From Litsea cubeba (lineage: Eukaryota; Streptophyta; Magnoliopsida; Laurales; Lauraceae), in the NCBI GenBank assembly GCA_012931725.1, contig CM022946.1:71879099-71943098 (forward strand): a DNA stretch of 64,000 nucleotides, read 5' to 3'. Below are positions 42,048 through 51,134 of this stretch, piece after piece. Below the pieces are notes generated by a model. That model did no database searches. It had not been told where the DNA came from and was given only the letters and a program-made list of their open reading frames with translations. A program made the position numbers and the translations under genes. The stretch's first letter is position 1. Every line of letters starts with the position of its first letter.

Positions 42048-45000
42048 TCAAGGGTAGTACCGCTTTAAGAACTTGCCATTGATGGGCAGCATACATCTGT
42101 CACCTTCCATGTTTAGGAGTGCGTATGCGCCATTGGAGAAAACTTTGTCGATGACGTAGGGTCCCTCCCATTTTGGCTCGAATTTGCCTTTGGACTTGTG
42201 AGCGAAGACCATTGGTCTTTTTACCGCAAGAACCAAGTCATTCTTTTTGTAGGCGCGTTGCCTGACCTTTTTATCGAAAGATCCTGCCATGCGTGCTTGG
42301 TAAAGTTCAATGCTTTGTTGAGCTACGAGCCGTCTCTCATCGAGATTGTCCAGCTCATGGAGTCGCAATTTGACATTGCTTTCTTGAGTCATGTCATTTT
42401 GCAGGGATACCCTCAAGGAAGGAATTTGTACTTCCAAGGGCACGACAGCTTCGCATCCATAGACCAAGGAGAATGGTGTGCTATGGGTTGGTCCTCGAAC
42501 GGTGGTTCGATAGGCCCACAAAGCTTCAGACATTTTGTTGCTCCAGTCTCTTTTGTGACTAGAGACCATTTTTTTGAGGATTTTGCAGAGTGTCTTGTTG
42601 AAAGCTTCTGCTAACCCGTTTGCTGCCGGATTGTATGGAGTCGAAGGACAGCTTTGAATTTTGTATTTGTCGCAGAACCTGTAGAATCGATGATCCCGGA
42701 ACTGTGGTCCGTTATCATGGACGAATCTTTTGGGTATGCCGAAACGACAAATGATGTTGGTGCGCAGGAACTGAAGGACTGATGAGGTCTTCATTTCGTT
42801 AAACGCAAATGCTTCTGACCACTTGGAGAAATAATCCGTAGCGGCGAAGATGAAGCGATGACCTTTGCTTGAAGGGGGAGAAATAGGACCTATGATGTCC
42901 ATACCCCAGGCTTCGAAAGGCCATGAGATCGCTGTAGGATGCAGCCATTCTGGAGGCATGTGAATGTAATCTCCATGAACTTGGCATTGTTGGCAGCGCT
43001 TAGCAAATTGCATTGCGTCAGCTACCATGGTAGGCCAGTAATATCCTAACCTTTTTATCTGATCATAGAGCTTGGGTCCAGCCTGATGAGCTCCACAAAG
43101 ACCAGCATGAACTTCTTTGAGTGTTTCTTCAGCCTCTTGTTGTGACAAGCAGCGTAGAAGTACTCCGTTGAAGGATTTCCTGTAAAGGATTTTTGAAGGA
43201 ATATCCAAATGGAAGCTTGGGGTTCGCCTTTGGATGCTTACCCGTTCTTTTGGATCTTCAGGTAGGATTCCGAACATAATGTAATCAATGAACGGATCCC
43301 TCCAGTCGCCAATTGAAGTTTGAAGGATTGAAATCCGACTTCCGACCACTTGGTGGCATTCAGCAACTGCTTGGTGTGTGTTAAGAGGAGGAAGGATTCT
43401 TCTTTCGCACACTGTGACTTGCATGTTTTCCCCTTCCTGGATTGCCATGGATGCGGCAAGTCCGGCTAGGGCATCTGCACGTATGTTTTCACCTCTACGA
43501 ATGTGGGTGATGTGACAGATGTCAAACTTTTGCAGAAGTGATTGTGCCTTGTTGTAGTAGGGCAACAAATCTGGCTTCCTGACTTCAAATTTCTGATTCA
43601 TCTGGTTGACGATCAGTTGAGAGTCTCCAAAGACTTCCAGCATGGTGATACCGGATTCGATGGCGAGTTCCAATCCTAAGATCAGAGCTTGATATTCAGC
43701 TGCATTGTTTGTGCATGGTTCCAGTAGCGAGAAAGCGTGTGGAATCATGTATTTGTCGGGGCTAACAAAGAGGATGCCAACTCCCGAGATCAGCTGTCTT
43801 TTTTCATTTGTCCTGGTTGCACCGTCAAAGTACATGTCCCAGGAGGCACTTTGTGAGAAAGTCTCCACATTGTAGACTGGTTCGTCTGGGAGATCATCTC
43901 TGAGTGGAGAATCTTTAGGCAATGGATGCTCTGCGAGGAAGTCCGCTAGAGCTTGCCCTTTGATTGCTTTTTGTGGTACATACCTAATATCAAATTGTGA
44001 CAGAAGGATGGACCATTTTGCCAGTCGAGCATTGAGAGAACCTGCCTTTGTGACAAGGACCTTCAAGAGGTTGACCCTCGAGACCAGGTAGACTGTGTTG
44101 GAAAGCAAGTAGTGACGCAGCTTTTGTACGGCGAACATCACTGCAAGACATTCTTTTTCGACTGGAGAGTAGCGATGCTCTGCACCTACTAGCATGCGGC
44201 TGAGGTAATATAGAGCAGCTTCTTTTCTTTGATCATTTTCTTGCGCAAGCAGAGCTCCCAGAGAGTGATCAAGGGCTCTTGTGTACAAGATGAATGGTTT
44301 TCCAGTGGTAGGAGCAGCTAACACTGGAGGTTTTGTCAGGTATGACTTGATGTCTTGGAAAGCAGCTTCACAGTCAGCATCCCAAACAAAGTTTACACCT
44401 TTTTTCATCAACCGGGAGAATGGACGGCATTTCCCCGAAAGATTGGAGATGAACCGCCTGATGTAGGCCAATCTCCCTTGAAGCCCTTTGAGTTCTCTCA
44501 AGGTTCTTGGAGAGGGCATTTCTAGAATGGCTTTGACTTTTATGGGGTCAAGCTCTATTCCATCTTTCCGAACTAAGAATCCGAGGAACTTACCCGACGA
44601 AACGCCGAAGAAGCATTTCAATGGATTCATTCGCAGTTTGTGTTTGCGAAGCCGGAGGAAGACTTCTCGGAGGTTTTCGAGATGATCTTCTTTTCTTTTG
44701 CTTTTGACGGCGAGGTCATCAACGTAACATTCAACCGTCTTGTGCTGCATATCTTGGAATATTTTCATCATAGCCCTCTGATATGTGGCACCAGCATTCT
44801 TCAAACCGAATGGCATGACAGTGTAGCAATACACGCCAAATGGGGTTCGAAAGGATGTATGTTTTTCATCCTCAGGATGCATCTTTATCTGATTGTAGCC
44901 AGAGAAGCCATCCATGAATGTCATTCGCTCGAATCCACAGGTATTATCAATCATTACCTCTGGTATGGGGAGCGGAAATTCATCTTTTGGGCATGCGCCA

Positions 45001-46895
45001 TTCAGGTCTCTATAGTCAATACAGACCCTGATCTGCCCATTTTTCTTTGTCACGGGGACAATGTTGGCCAACCATTCAGGATGTTGTTCCTCACGGATGA
45101 AGCCGACGCTTTTGAGTTTTTGAACTTCTTGTTCAATTTTATCCATCACATCTGGACGGAATCTTCTTTGGCCTTGCTTGACAGGCTTGATGTCTTCTTG
45201 AAGATTGAGTTTGTGAACTGCTATTTTGGGGTCTAAGCCTGGCATTTCAGCATAAGACCATGCAAAGCAATCAACGAACTCACGAAGAAAAGCGATATAC
45301 TCGGGTAACTCATCATCCTTTATATTCTTGCTTATGAATACAGGACGTGGGTTATCTGGTGTTCCCAAGTCTATCTTTTGAACAGGATCTTCTGTTGGAA
45401 GGTTCGAAGGTGGTTCCTCCACAATATTTTCGGAGGCTTCCAGCTCAACGAAACCTTCTGGGGTTTCAAGGGCATTTCCAGACCAAGGTTTTGTTCCTTT
45501 CCACGGGTCTTCTTGATCGGTAGTTTTCCCAAGGCTTGCTATGAGATGATCCCAATCGCCTGTTGAAACCGAGTCGAAGTAGGCTACTTCTTTTGGAGAT
45601 GAGGGTTCTTCTGAGTCAGAAGTCCACACGTCTGTGCCATCGGACAACTCCTCTTCATTTTCGGAGAAATCGTGCCAATTGGATGAGCTTCCTGGATCTT
45701 TGTCAGGTGACTCATCAAAGAGATATCCAGGGAGATCGATGTCTTCATGGACTTGAGATGTTGAGGCTTGGTCAGCATATTGACTTTTAAGCCTTTGTGT
45801 CAACTGTCTCAAGGGAGTGTCAGGATCATACCCTAACCCGTGTGAAGACTTTTCTACATAGCCGTAGAGTCTCCAATCTTCCAGCTGGCTTTTGGTCAAG
45901 ACGGGCCCCAATGGTGTGAGAATACCGCGTCCTTCTCCCAAACCGACTGGGTTTTGAGCGTCATAGCCCATTTTCTTCATAATAGCTTGTGCCACAGAAC
46001 TGTATAAGGATAGTTGAGGCGTACCTTTATTTTGGAAAGGTTCAAGCATGGAGTTTGATGAAGAAGCATCCGATCTATGGAAGAAGATCGGTTTTTCCTT
46101 TGCTGAAGTTGCTGGAACAACGAAGGAAGCTGACGTAGGATCTTCTATGTCAGAAGTTGTCTCCATTGGAGTAAGAGCAGGCTGAACTTGCTGAGTGTCA
46201 GCTTGGCTTGACGATGTGTCGTCTTCTGGCTCTGAATCCGAGTCCGTGTCTTGTATGATAGACACGAAAGAGACAACAAATTTGCCCCCAGGCTTTTGTT
46301 TTGCCTTCTTCACTTTAGTTGTGATGACCAAAGGCTTTGAAGATTTGAGGGAGATGATGAAGGGAGTTTGTATGCTCTCTTCAGATTTACCGGATGGTTT
46401 GTTTTCTTCCGGTGATTGTTGAGGAGCTTTGCCTTTATTTTTCTGGAGACTTTCGGCAAAGGATGCTGTATGATTCTCCTCTTCTTCTTTTTCACCTTCA
46501 TACATCTGTGAGTCTGCGAAGTGGATTTCTTTACCTTTGAAGGGTTTTCTATCCGCAAAGACTCGATGTATCATGCCGTCGTCGCCAACAAACTTGATGC
46601 ATTGATGTAGAGTTGAAGGGACAACACCATTCTCATGGATCCAAGGGCGTCCGAGAAGGATGTTGTAGCATGAAGGGGTCTTTATTGCATACACTGTGAC
46701 CTCAGAGATAAGATCACCGATCTGCAATTTGAACCTGATTTTGCCGATAGGCCTTTGAGTACTCCCATCGTATCCAAAGATAGATACAGATGTGTGGCTC
46801 AGTTTGCTGGGTGGGATGCCCAACTCTTCAAGAGCCGATGTGGAGATAAGGTTGAGTGCAGAACCTGGGTCGATCTGAACTCTATGCATAGGCAT
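42048..46895 (-). CDS. pol: Protease-RT-RNase H-archaeal RNase H-integrase polyprotein of element C
   Basis: Open for 1615 codons; the ATG at 46895 is internal to the gag-pol frame. Protease: IDPGSALNLIS with catalytic Asp at residue 9, and ILLGRPWIHENG. A ~450-residue acidic linker. RT: WLANIVPVTKKNGQIRVCID, FMDGFSGYNQIKM, CYVDDLAVKS (YVDD residues 724-727). RNase H: FILYTRALDHSLGALLAQ. Archaeal-type RNase H: YFDGATRT (from residue 1022), NNAAEYQAL, VFGDSQLIV, RADALAG. Integrase: HAGLCGAH and CQQC zinc finger; DDE residues D1333 (GMDIIGP), D1394 (HDNGPQF), E1430 (GLAEAFNK). No stop or missing catalytic residue is seen, so this part may be functional. Confidence 0.93.
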   Translation of the reverse strand: MPMHRVQIDPGSALNLISTSALEELGIPPSKLSHTSVSIFGYDGSTQRPIGKIRFKLQIGDLISEVTVYAIKTPSCYNILLGRPWIHENGVVPSTLHQCIKFVGDDGMIHRVFADRKPFKGKEIHFADSQMYEGEKEEEENHTASFAESLQKNKGKAPQQSPEENKPSGKSEESIQTPFIISLKSSKPLVITTKVKKAKQKPGGKFVVSFVSIIQDTDSDSEPEDDTSSSQADTQQVQPALTPMETTSDIEDPTSASFVVPATSAKEKPIFFHRSDASSSNSMLEPFQNKGTPQLSLYSSVAQAIMKKMGYDAQNPVGLGEGRGILTPLGPVLTKSQLEDWRLYGYVEKSSHGLGYDPDTPLRQLTQRLKSQYADQASTSQVHEDIDLPGYLFDESPDKDPGSSSNWHDFSENEEELSDGTDVWTSDSEEPSSPKEVAYFDSVSTGDWDHLIASLGKTTDQEDPWKGTKPWSGNALETPEGFVELEASENIVEEPPSNLPTEDPVQKIDLGTPDNPRPVFISKNIKDDELPEYIAFLREFVDCFAWSYAEMPGLDPKIAVHKLNLQEDIKPVKQGQRRFRPDVMDKIEQEVQKLKSVGFIREEQHPEWLANIVPVTKKNGQIRVCIDYRDLNGACPKDEFPLPIPEVMIDNTCGFERMTFMDGFSGYNQIKMHPEDEKHTSFRTPFGVYCYTVMPFGLKNAGATYQRAMMKIFQDMQHKTVECYVDDLAVKSKRKEDHLENLREVFLRLRKHKLRMNPLKCFFGVSSGKFLGFLVRKDGIELDPIKVKAILEMPSPRTLRELKGLQGRLAYIRRFISNLSGKCRPFSRLMKKGVNFVWDADCEAAFQDIKSYLTKPPVLAAPTTGKPFILYTRALDHSLGALLAQENDQRKEAALYYLSRMLVGAEHRYSPVEKECLAVMFAVQKLRHYLLSNTVYLVSRVNLLKVLVTKAGSLNARLAKWSILLSQFDIRYVPQKAIKGQALADFLAEHPLPKDSPLRDDLPDEPVYNVETFSQSASWDMYFDGATRTNEKRQLISGVGILFVSPDKYMIPHAFSLLEPCTNNAAEYQALILGLELAIESGITMLEVFGDSQLIVNQMNQKFEVRKPDLLPYYNKAQSLLQKFDICHITHIRRGENIRADALAGLAASMAIQEGENMQVTVCERRILPPLNTHQAVAECHQVVGSRISILQTSIGDWRDPFIDYIMFGILPEDPKERVSIQRRTPSFHLDIPSKILYRKSFNGVLLRCLSQQEAEETLKEVHAGLCGAHQAGPKLYDQIKRLGYYWPTMVADAMQFAKRCQQCQVHGDYIHMPPEWLHPTAISWPFEAWGMDIIGPISPPSSKGHRFIFAATDYFSKWSEAFAFNEMKTSSVLQFLRTNIICRFGIPKRFVHDNGPQFRDHRFYRFCDKYKIQSCPSTPYNPAANGLAEAFNKTLCKILKKMVSSHKRDWSNKMSEALWAYRTTVRGPTHSTPFSLVYGCEAVVPLEVQIPSLRVSLQNDMTQESNVKLRLHELDNLDERRLVAQQSIELYQARMAGSFDKKVRQRAYKKNDLVLAVKRPMVFAHKSKGKFEPKWEGPYVIDKVFSNGAYALLNMEGDRCMLPINGKFLKRYYP

Positions 46896-48093
46896 TCCTT
46901 GATATACCCTGTGAAGTACAGGGGTCGGTTATGCCTGGTTTCGCCAAGTAGGAGGTCATTGTGAAGGCGATGGTTGCACTGGCTGCTTTTTTAACCGAGA
47001 GGCATTCAATGCATGATCCCTCAATTTTCTTCTTTCTCCCTTTGAGGAGGCTTCTGAGTTTTTGACCCGGTAATCCATTTCAATTTGGAGGACTCGCGGG
47101 GCATGTTTGTCGACATCCTCATTCAGTTTTTGTAATTCTGAGAGATATATCACGAGTGTGTGGAGACATTCGCAACAAATCTAGGATGTGCAGACGTGCA
47201 GGTATGTGCTTGAAGTGTTCAATCAAGTCATACTTGAAAGCCTCCTTAGGGCCTGCATGTTCATCATTGTTGCCACTAGGGGCGCTTACAACATCTTTTC
47301 CCGAAGGATTTACATATGTAAAGGAAGATTGGTTGTAATTTTTGTGATAGTCCCGGCCAGAGCGGGTGCCTCTACCAACTTCGAGAGCTTCTTGAGAAGG
47401 GTCTTCGTTTGGAAGATTGTCTTCAGGATCAAGAGGCTGTCGTTTTTCATTTGCTGAGGATGCATCAGCAGCAGAGTTACCATCCTCAGTGATTGTGTTG
47501 CATGGAGCATTTTCCGGGAACAAGTCCTGAACAGCATCCAGCAATCTTTCTTCTTCGTTGACTAATTCATCGTCCCAAGCATCAATAGCTGGGAATTCTT
47601 CAGTCAGGAAGGGTGTGAACTTTGAAGTCACAGTCTCAGGAGAAGAAACCTGAGAGGGTGTCATCTCAGTGAAAGTCACGTGAGACGAGGTGGCTCCAGA
47701 AGATATATTGCTAGGCGTCGCCGGAGTGTAAGTGCTCTCATCAGACGATGCTTCGGAAGAGCTATAATCCCGAATTATCACATTACAGGAAGCTCTGACG
47801 GGAGACGTTGCCTGATCGGAGTCAGACTCATCCTCGGATGTGAGAGGATCGTCTACCCAGCAATTTTCTCCATTTTCAGGAGTTAAGGGAGGATGTACCT
47901 GATGGTCTTCAGGGACTTCAGGCTCTGGATTGCGAGGAGGCTCGTTGACGCGTTCTTGCTCTTGTTCTAGAGCGAGTCGCTGCAAGATCCTTGCATATTC
48001 TTCAAGATCAGGCATGGGAGCCGGATCTTCTTCTTCATCATCTCTTTGTGGCTCAACATTGTTGATTTCCACTGGAGTAATGAGAGTGCTGGG
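46896..48093 (-). pseudogene. Gag-protease linker of element C, broken by small indels
   Basis: Element A has this region open, so the family has one continuous frame. In C three frames alternate: 48072-47119 (acidic Ser/Pro-rich linker), 47153-46956 and the start of pol. Breaks relative to A are one-base losses near 48108 and 48126, a two-base loss near 47142, and one-base losses near 47036 and 46900. Most lie in short homopolymers or repeats. Confidence 0.75.
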
Positions 48094-50034
48094 TCAGCAG
48101 CATTTTCTTGTACAGCTCTTGGTCTTCTTCATCATCAGACCAGGATCCTTGTGGCTGTAGGGGTTATACCAGATTACTGGCATAAGATGAGACTCAGGAA
48201 CCCATTCTTCATCGGAGAGATATTCTCCTGTTTCAAGGGACTCCTCCCACTCATCTGTGTAGTTGGATTCGAATCCATCATCGGTGTCGCTGGACTCGTA
48301 TCCATCAATGGAGAATCCAACTACCGAATTGCAAGAGTATGATGTCTCCTGCATGGCTTCTCTGAATTGAGGTGGCATGAAATCACTGAGAGTGAATTTC
48401 CTTACCCCCTTTGAAGTCTCTGGAAGGGATGTTTTTGTTACCTCCAGTGAAGCGGTAGAGGAAGCCTCTGCCTTTTCTTTGACCTCTAGTTTTGGCTGGG
48501 TCTTCTCTTGCCGTTTGAGCTTGAGGAGATGTTTCCTAGCCTGCCTTCGCTGTTGAGCTGTAGGCTTTATTTTCACGACCTCCCAATTTTCATCTTCCAG
48601 GAGATCGGGATGTACCCATATCGGTTGTCCGTCTGGTGTCGGGTAAGGAACCAGTTCCTCGGACGCTTCGATTGAGTTTATCACCTTGAAGGAAGTAGTG
48701 ATCTTCTTCTTCGGTGATCTTGATGTTTGTCCACATGTCACCATGTTGACGGAGGCAGACCCATAGTTTTTGTCAAAGGTGATGACTCCGTTTTTCCACA
48801 TCTCATTTATTTTCTCTCTCACAACGAAGCATTGATTGAGAGGATGCGAGATCATCTGGTGGTATGGACAGTACCGAGGATCGTTGGTTTTGCCAACATC
48901 ACCCGGTCTTTTTGGTTCAGGCAAGGTGAGCTTGCCGTTTGCCACAAGAGCCCCGAAGATTTCATCAACATCTTCATCAAACGGGTATTTCTTCTCTACT
49001 CGTTCTTTGAAGGCGTCAGAGAGTTCAGGTCTCTTACCAGCAGCTTTGTTTTCAGCTTTCTTTGGTGGCTGAGGAGCTGGCTTGGTCTGCACATTGAGGA
49101 CCTCTTTCTTCTTTGGTTTAGAGGTTGCAATGGCGGTTGGCTCTTTTCTTGATGATTTCTGACTGTTGAGGTCTTTAATCACCGTTTCAGCTTCCATGGA
49201 AGCTTCTAGGAGTTCTCCCAGGTTTTTTGATTTGTTGCCGATGATCATGGAGCGGATTCTGGCTCTCATGTTGTTTCGGCAGATGTCGACTAGCGACGCT
49301 TGTGGCAATACATCAGAGCATTTGTATGCCATTGCTTTCCACTTGTGAATGAAGTCATATGTTGATTCATTCTCCCCCTGTTTTAGGCTGCACAGCTGAG
49401 CCATAGTAGCGGGGTGATCCTCACCTTTGAAGTGAGTCAGGAAGCGTGTCTCTAGCATGGCCCAATTTTGGATTGAGTCCTCCGGCAGAGTGGAGTACCA
49501 ATCGAAGGCCGTACCTTTTAGGGTACTTGCAAAGAGGCGGATCTTGAGTGCATCTTGATCCGCGATAGCTCCCGTCAAGATCTTGAAGTGGATGACGTGC
49601 TGTCTGGCTGATCCTTTCCCCGTATATGTTTGGAGAGTAGGATGCTTGAATTTGGTGGGGAACGGGACCGAGTCCATCCATAAGGGATATGGTGGCTTGA
49701 TCCCATGCTCCTTGAGTATATCCTCTTCTTTTGCTTTGGCGAGGATACCGTCTACGTCCTTTTTGGTAAGGGCGCGTGACTCATTTTCTTCTCTATTTAC
49801 CTCGTCGTCTTGATGATTCGGAGGAGGTTCATTGTTCGCCTGATTTTGGAAGGCGAGGAGAAGGTTTTCCATCAGAGTTTCAATCCTCTGCTGGCCCTGT
49901 TCCAACTGCTGGATGCGGGTGATCGCATCTTCTGGAGGTGGATTGCGGGGTGGTGGCTCAGAATTTGTAGCCAAGACATTCATCCTTCGTGATTCGAACG
50001 AAGAAACTGTCCTGGTGACTGAGCTGGGGCTCAT
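48094..50034 (-). CDS. gag: Gag of element C
   Basis: 646 codons from ATG 50034, beginning MSPSSVTRTVSSF. The core capsid region (about residues 110-270) contains LKIRLFASTLKGTAFDWYST, WAMLETRFLTHF and MAQLCSLKQGENESTYDFIH, typical of the retrotransposon gag family. CPYHQMISHPLNQC near residue 400 is the Cys/His nucleocapsid-like motif. The start codon overlaps the ORF1 stop as ATGA, suggesting termination-reinitiation. The frame ends early at 48094 through one lost base near 48126 compared with element A. Gag assembles the virus-like particle in the cytoplasm. Confidence 0.88.
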   Translation of the reverse strand: MSPSSVTRTVSSFESRRMNVLATNSEPPPRNPPPEDAITRIQQLEQGQQRIETLMENLLLAFQNQANNEPPPNHQDDEVNREENESRALTKKDVDGILAKAKEEDILKEHGIKPPYPLWMDSVPFPTKFKHPTLQTYTGKGSARQHVIHFKILTGAIADQDALKIRLFASTLKGTAFDWYSTLPEDSIQNWAMLETRFLTHFKGEDHPATMAQLCSLKQGENESTYDFIHKWKAMAYKCSDVLPQASLVDICRNNMRARIRSMIIGNKSKNLGELLEASMEAETVIKDLNSQKSSRKEPTAIATSKPKKKEVLNVQTKPAPQPPKKAENKAAGKRPELSDAFKERVEKKYPFDEDVDEIFGALVANGKLTLPEPKRPGDVGKTNDPRYCPYHQMISHPLNQCFVVREKINEMWKNGVITFDKNYGSASVNMVTCGQTSRSPKKKITTSFKVINSIEASEELVPYPTPDGQPIWVHPDLLEDENWEVVKIKPTAQQRRQARKHLLKLKRQEKTQPKLEVKEKAEASSTASLEVTKTSLPETSKGVRKFTLSDFMPPQFREAMQETSYSCNSVVGFSIDGYESSDTDDGFESNYTDEWEESLETGEYLSDEEWVPESHLMPVIWYNPYSHKDPGLMMKKTKSCTRKCC

Positions 50035-51134
50035 TCTTTTTGAAGAGAGCTTGAGGAAGGATCACTCTGCTGTCCTTTGCTTGAAGGAGCAGGGGATTCT
50101 TCTGAATGTCTTCTTGTCCTTGAGACGCTGCGGGTCATTGGACGTCGGACATGGATTTTTGTTGCTGATTTTTGGCGCCTTCTGGTTTTTCCAACCATAT
50201 GGACGGCAGCAACTTGGTTGGGTCTTTCTTTTTCGACCCATTTAGGAGAGACTTGAAGTGTGGGAGGCTGGGTCCTTTGCTTCTGTAGTCTCTTTTGTCG
50301 GTACGACGCGCGGCGGCGTATACGACGAGCAATTTGAGCTTCGGTCAGCTCTGACTGGGCTTTGACAATGAAGGATGTGCTCCCTCGGGCGCAGCAGCCG
50401 AGTCTGTCTTCTTTGTAGCTGGGCAAGGACAGGATGCGAACCCTATCCTTCGCCAGTTGCAGCGAAGCTTTGAATTTGTGAAGTTCGGCCCCTGTAGATA
50501 TGAAGGGTCGAACTGCAGATTTGTAGGCCTTAGCAGATGCTTGTGGAGGCCTTGTGATGCATGACTTGATTTTGGGCTTGTAGGAACAAGCCGGCTCATG
50601 CTGGGATGACTTTGAAGTCAGGTTGGAGATGGGTCTCTCCTCTTTCATGTAAGCAAGAGGATAGAACTGGTTCTCCTTGAGTGGGGCCAGGAATGCTGGC
50701 TTAGTGGATGTCCGGGACCTTCTTTGTTTTGGTGAAGGTCTTGGGGACCAAGTCTTGGGGTAGACCTGGTTGTTTGCAGGTTGAGGCTTCGTGGGGCTGC
50801 CACGGGCTTCAGGCCTTCTTGTACTCGCCTTTGGTGTCACGGTAGTGACACGTTGAGAGGCGAGTTTCTGCTTCTTGGAGGGAGCAGCTTGTTCCTCAGG
50901 AAGTGGGAATGGTCCCAGCGTCCCGAAGACGATAGTCCGGGGAGTCGAGGTCGACCCGGAGTTCACAGAGTTGCCGAGGGAGTTGACACTTCGGCAGCTG
51001 ATGGGGCGCTTGTAGGTGCGCGTGGTTTGCTTCTGTTGAAGCATGAGTTGGTGCTTGCTTTCGTCGAAAGTAATGGTTAGTGAAGCTGCCATTGTTAGTT
51101 TTTTCGAAAATTTCTGAAACAAGACCACATCCAT
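50031..51134 (-). CDS. ORF1 upstream of gag, basic protein of unknown function, element C
   Basis: Up to 367 codons. The more likely start is the ATG at 51092 (MAASLTITFDESKHQ), since the upstream ATG at 51134 sits in leader next to a splice-acceptor-like TTGTTTCAG. The protein is strongly basic, Ser/Thr/Pro-rich and mostly disordered, with RRIRRRASYRQKRLQKQR as a possible RNA-binding or nuclear signal. No enzyme motif is seen. An extra ORF before gag is a known feature of Ogre-type elements; its function is not known to me. Its TGA overlaps the gag ATG. Confidence 0.8.
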   Translation of the reverse strand: MDVVLFQKFSKKLTMAASLTITFDESKHQLMLQQKQTTRTYKRPISCRSVNSLGNSVNSGSTSTPRTIVFGTLGPFPLPEEQAAPSKKQKLASQRVTTVTPKASTRRPEARGSPTKPQPANNQVYPKTWSPRPSPKQRRSRTSTKPAFLAPLKENQFYPLAYMKEERPISNLTSKSSQHEPACSYKPKIKSCITRPPQASAKAYKSAVRPFISTGAELHKFKASLQLAKDRVRILSLPSYKEDRLGCCARGSTSFIVKAQSELTEAQIARRIRRRASYRQKRLQKQRTQPPTLQVSPKWVEKERPNQVAAVHMVGKTRRRQKSATKIHVRRPMTRSVSRTRRHSEESPAPSSKGQQSDPSSSSLQKE

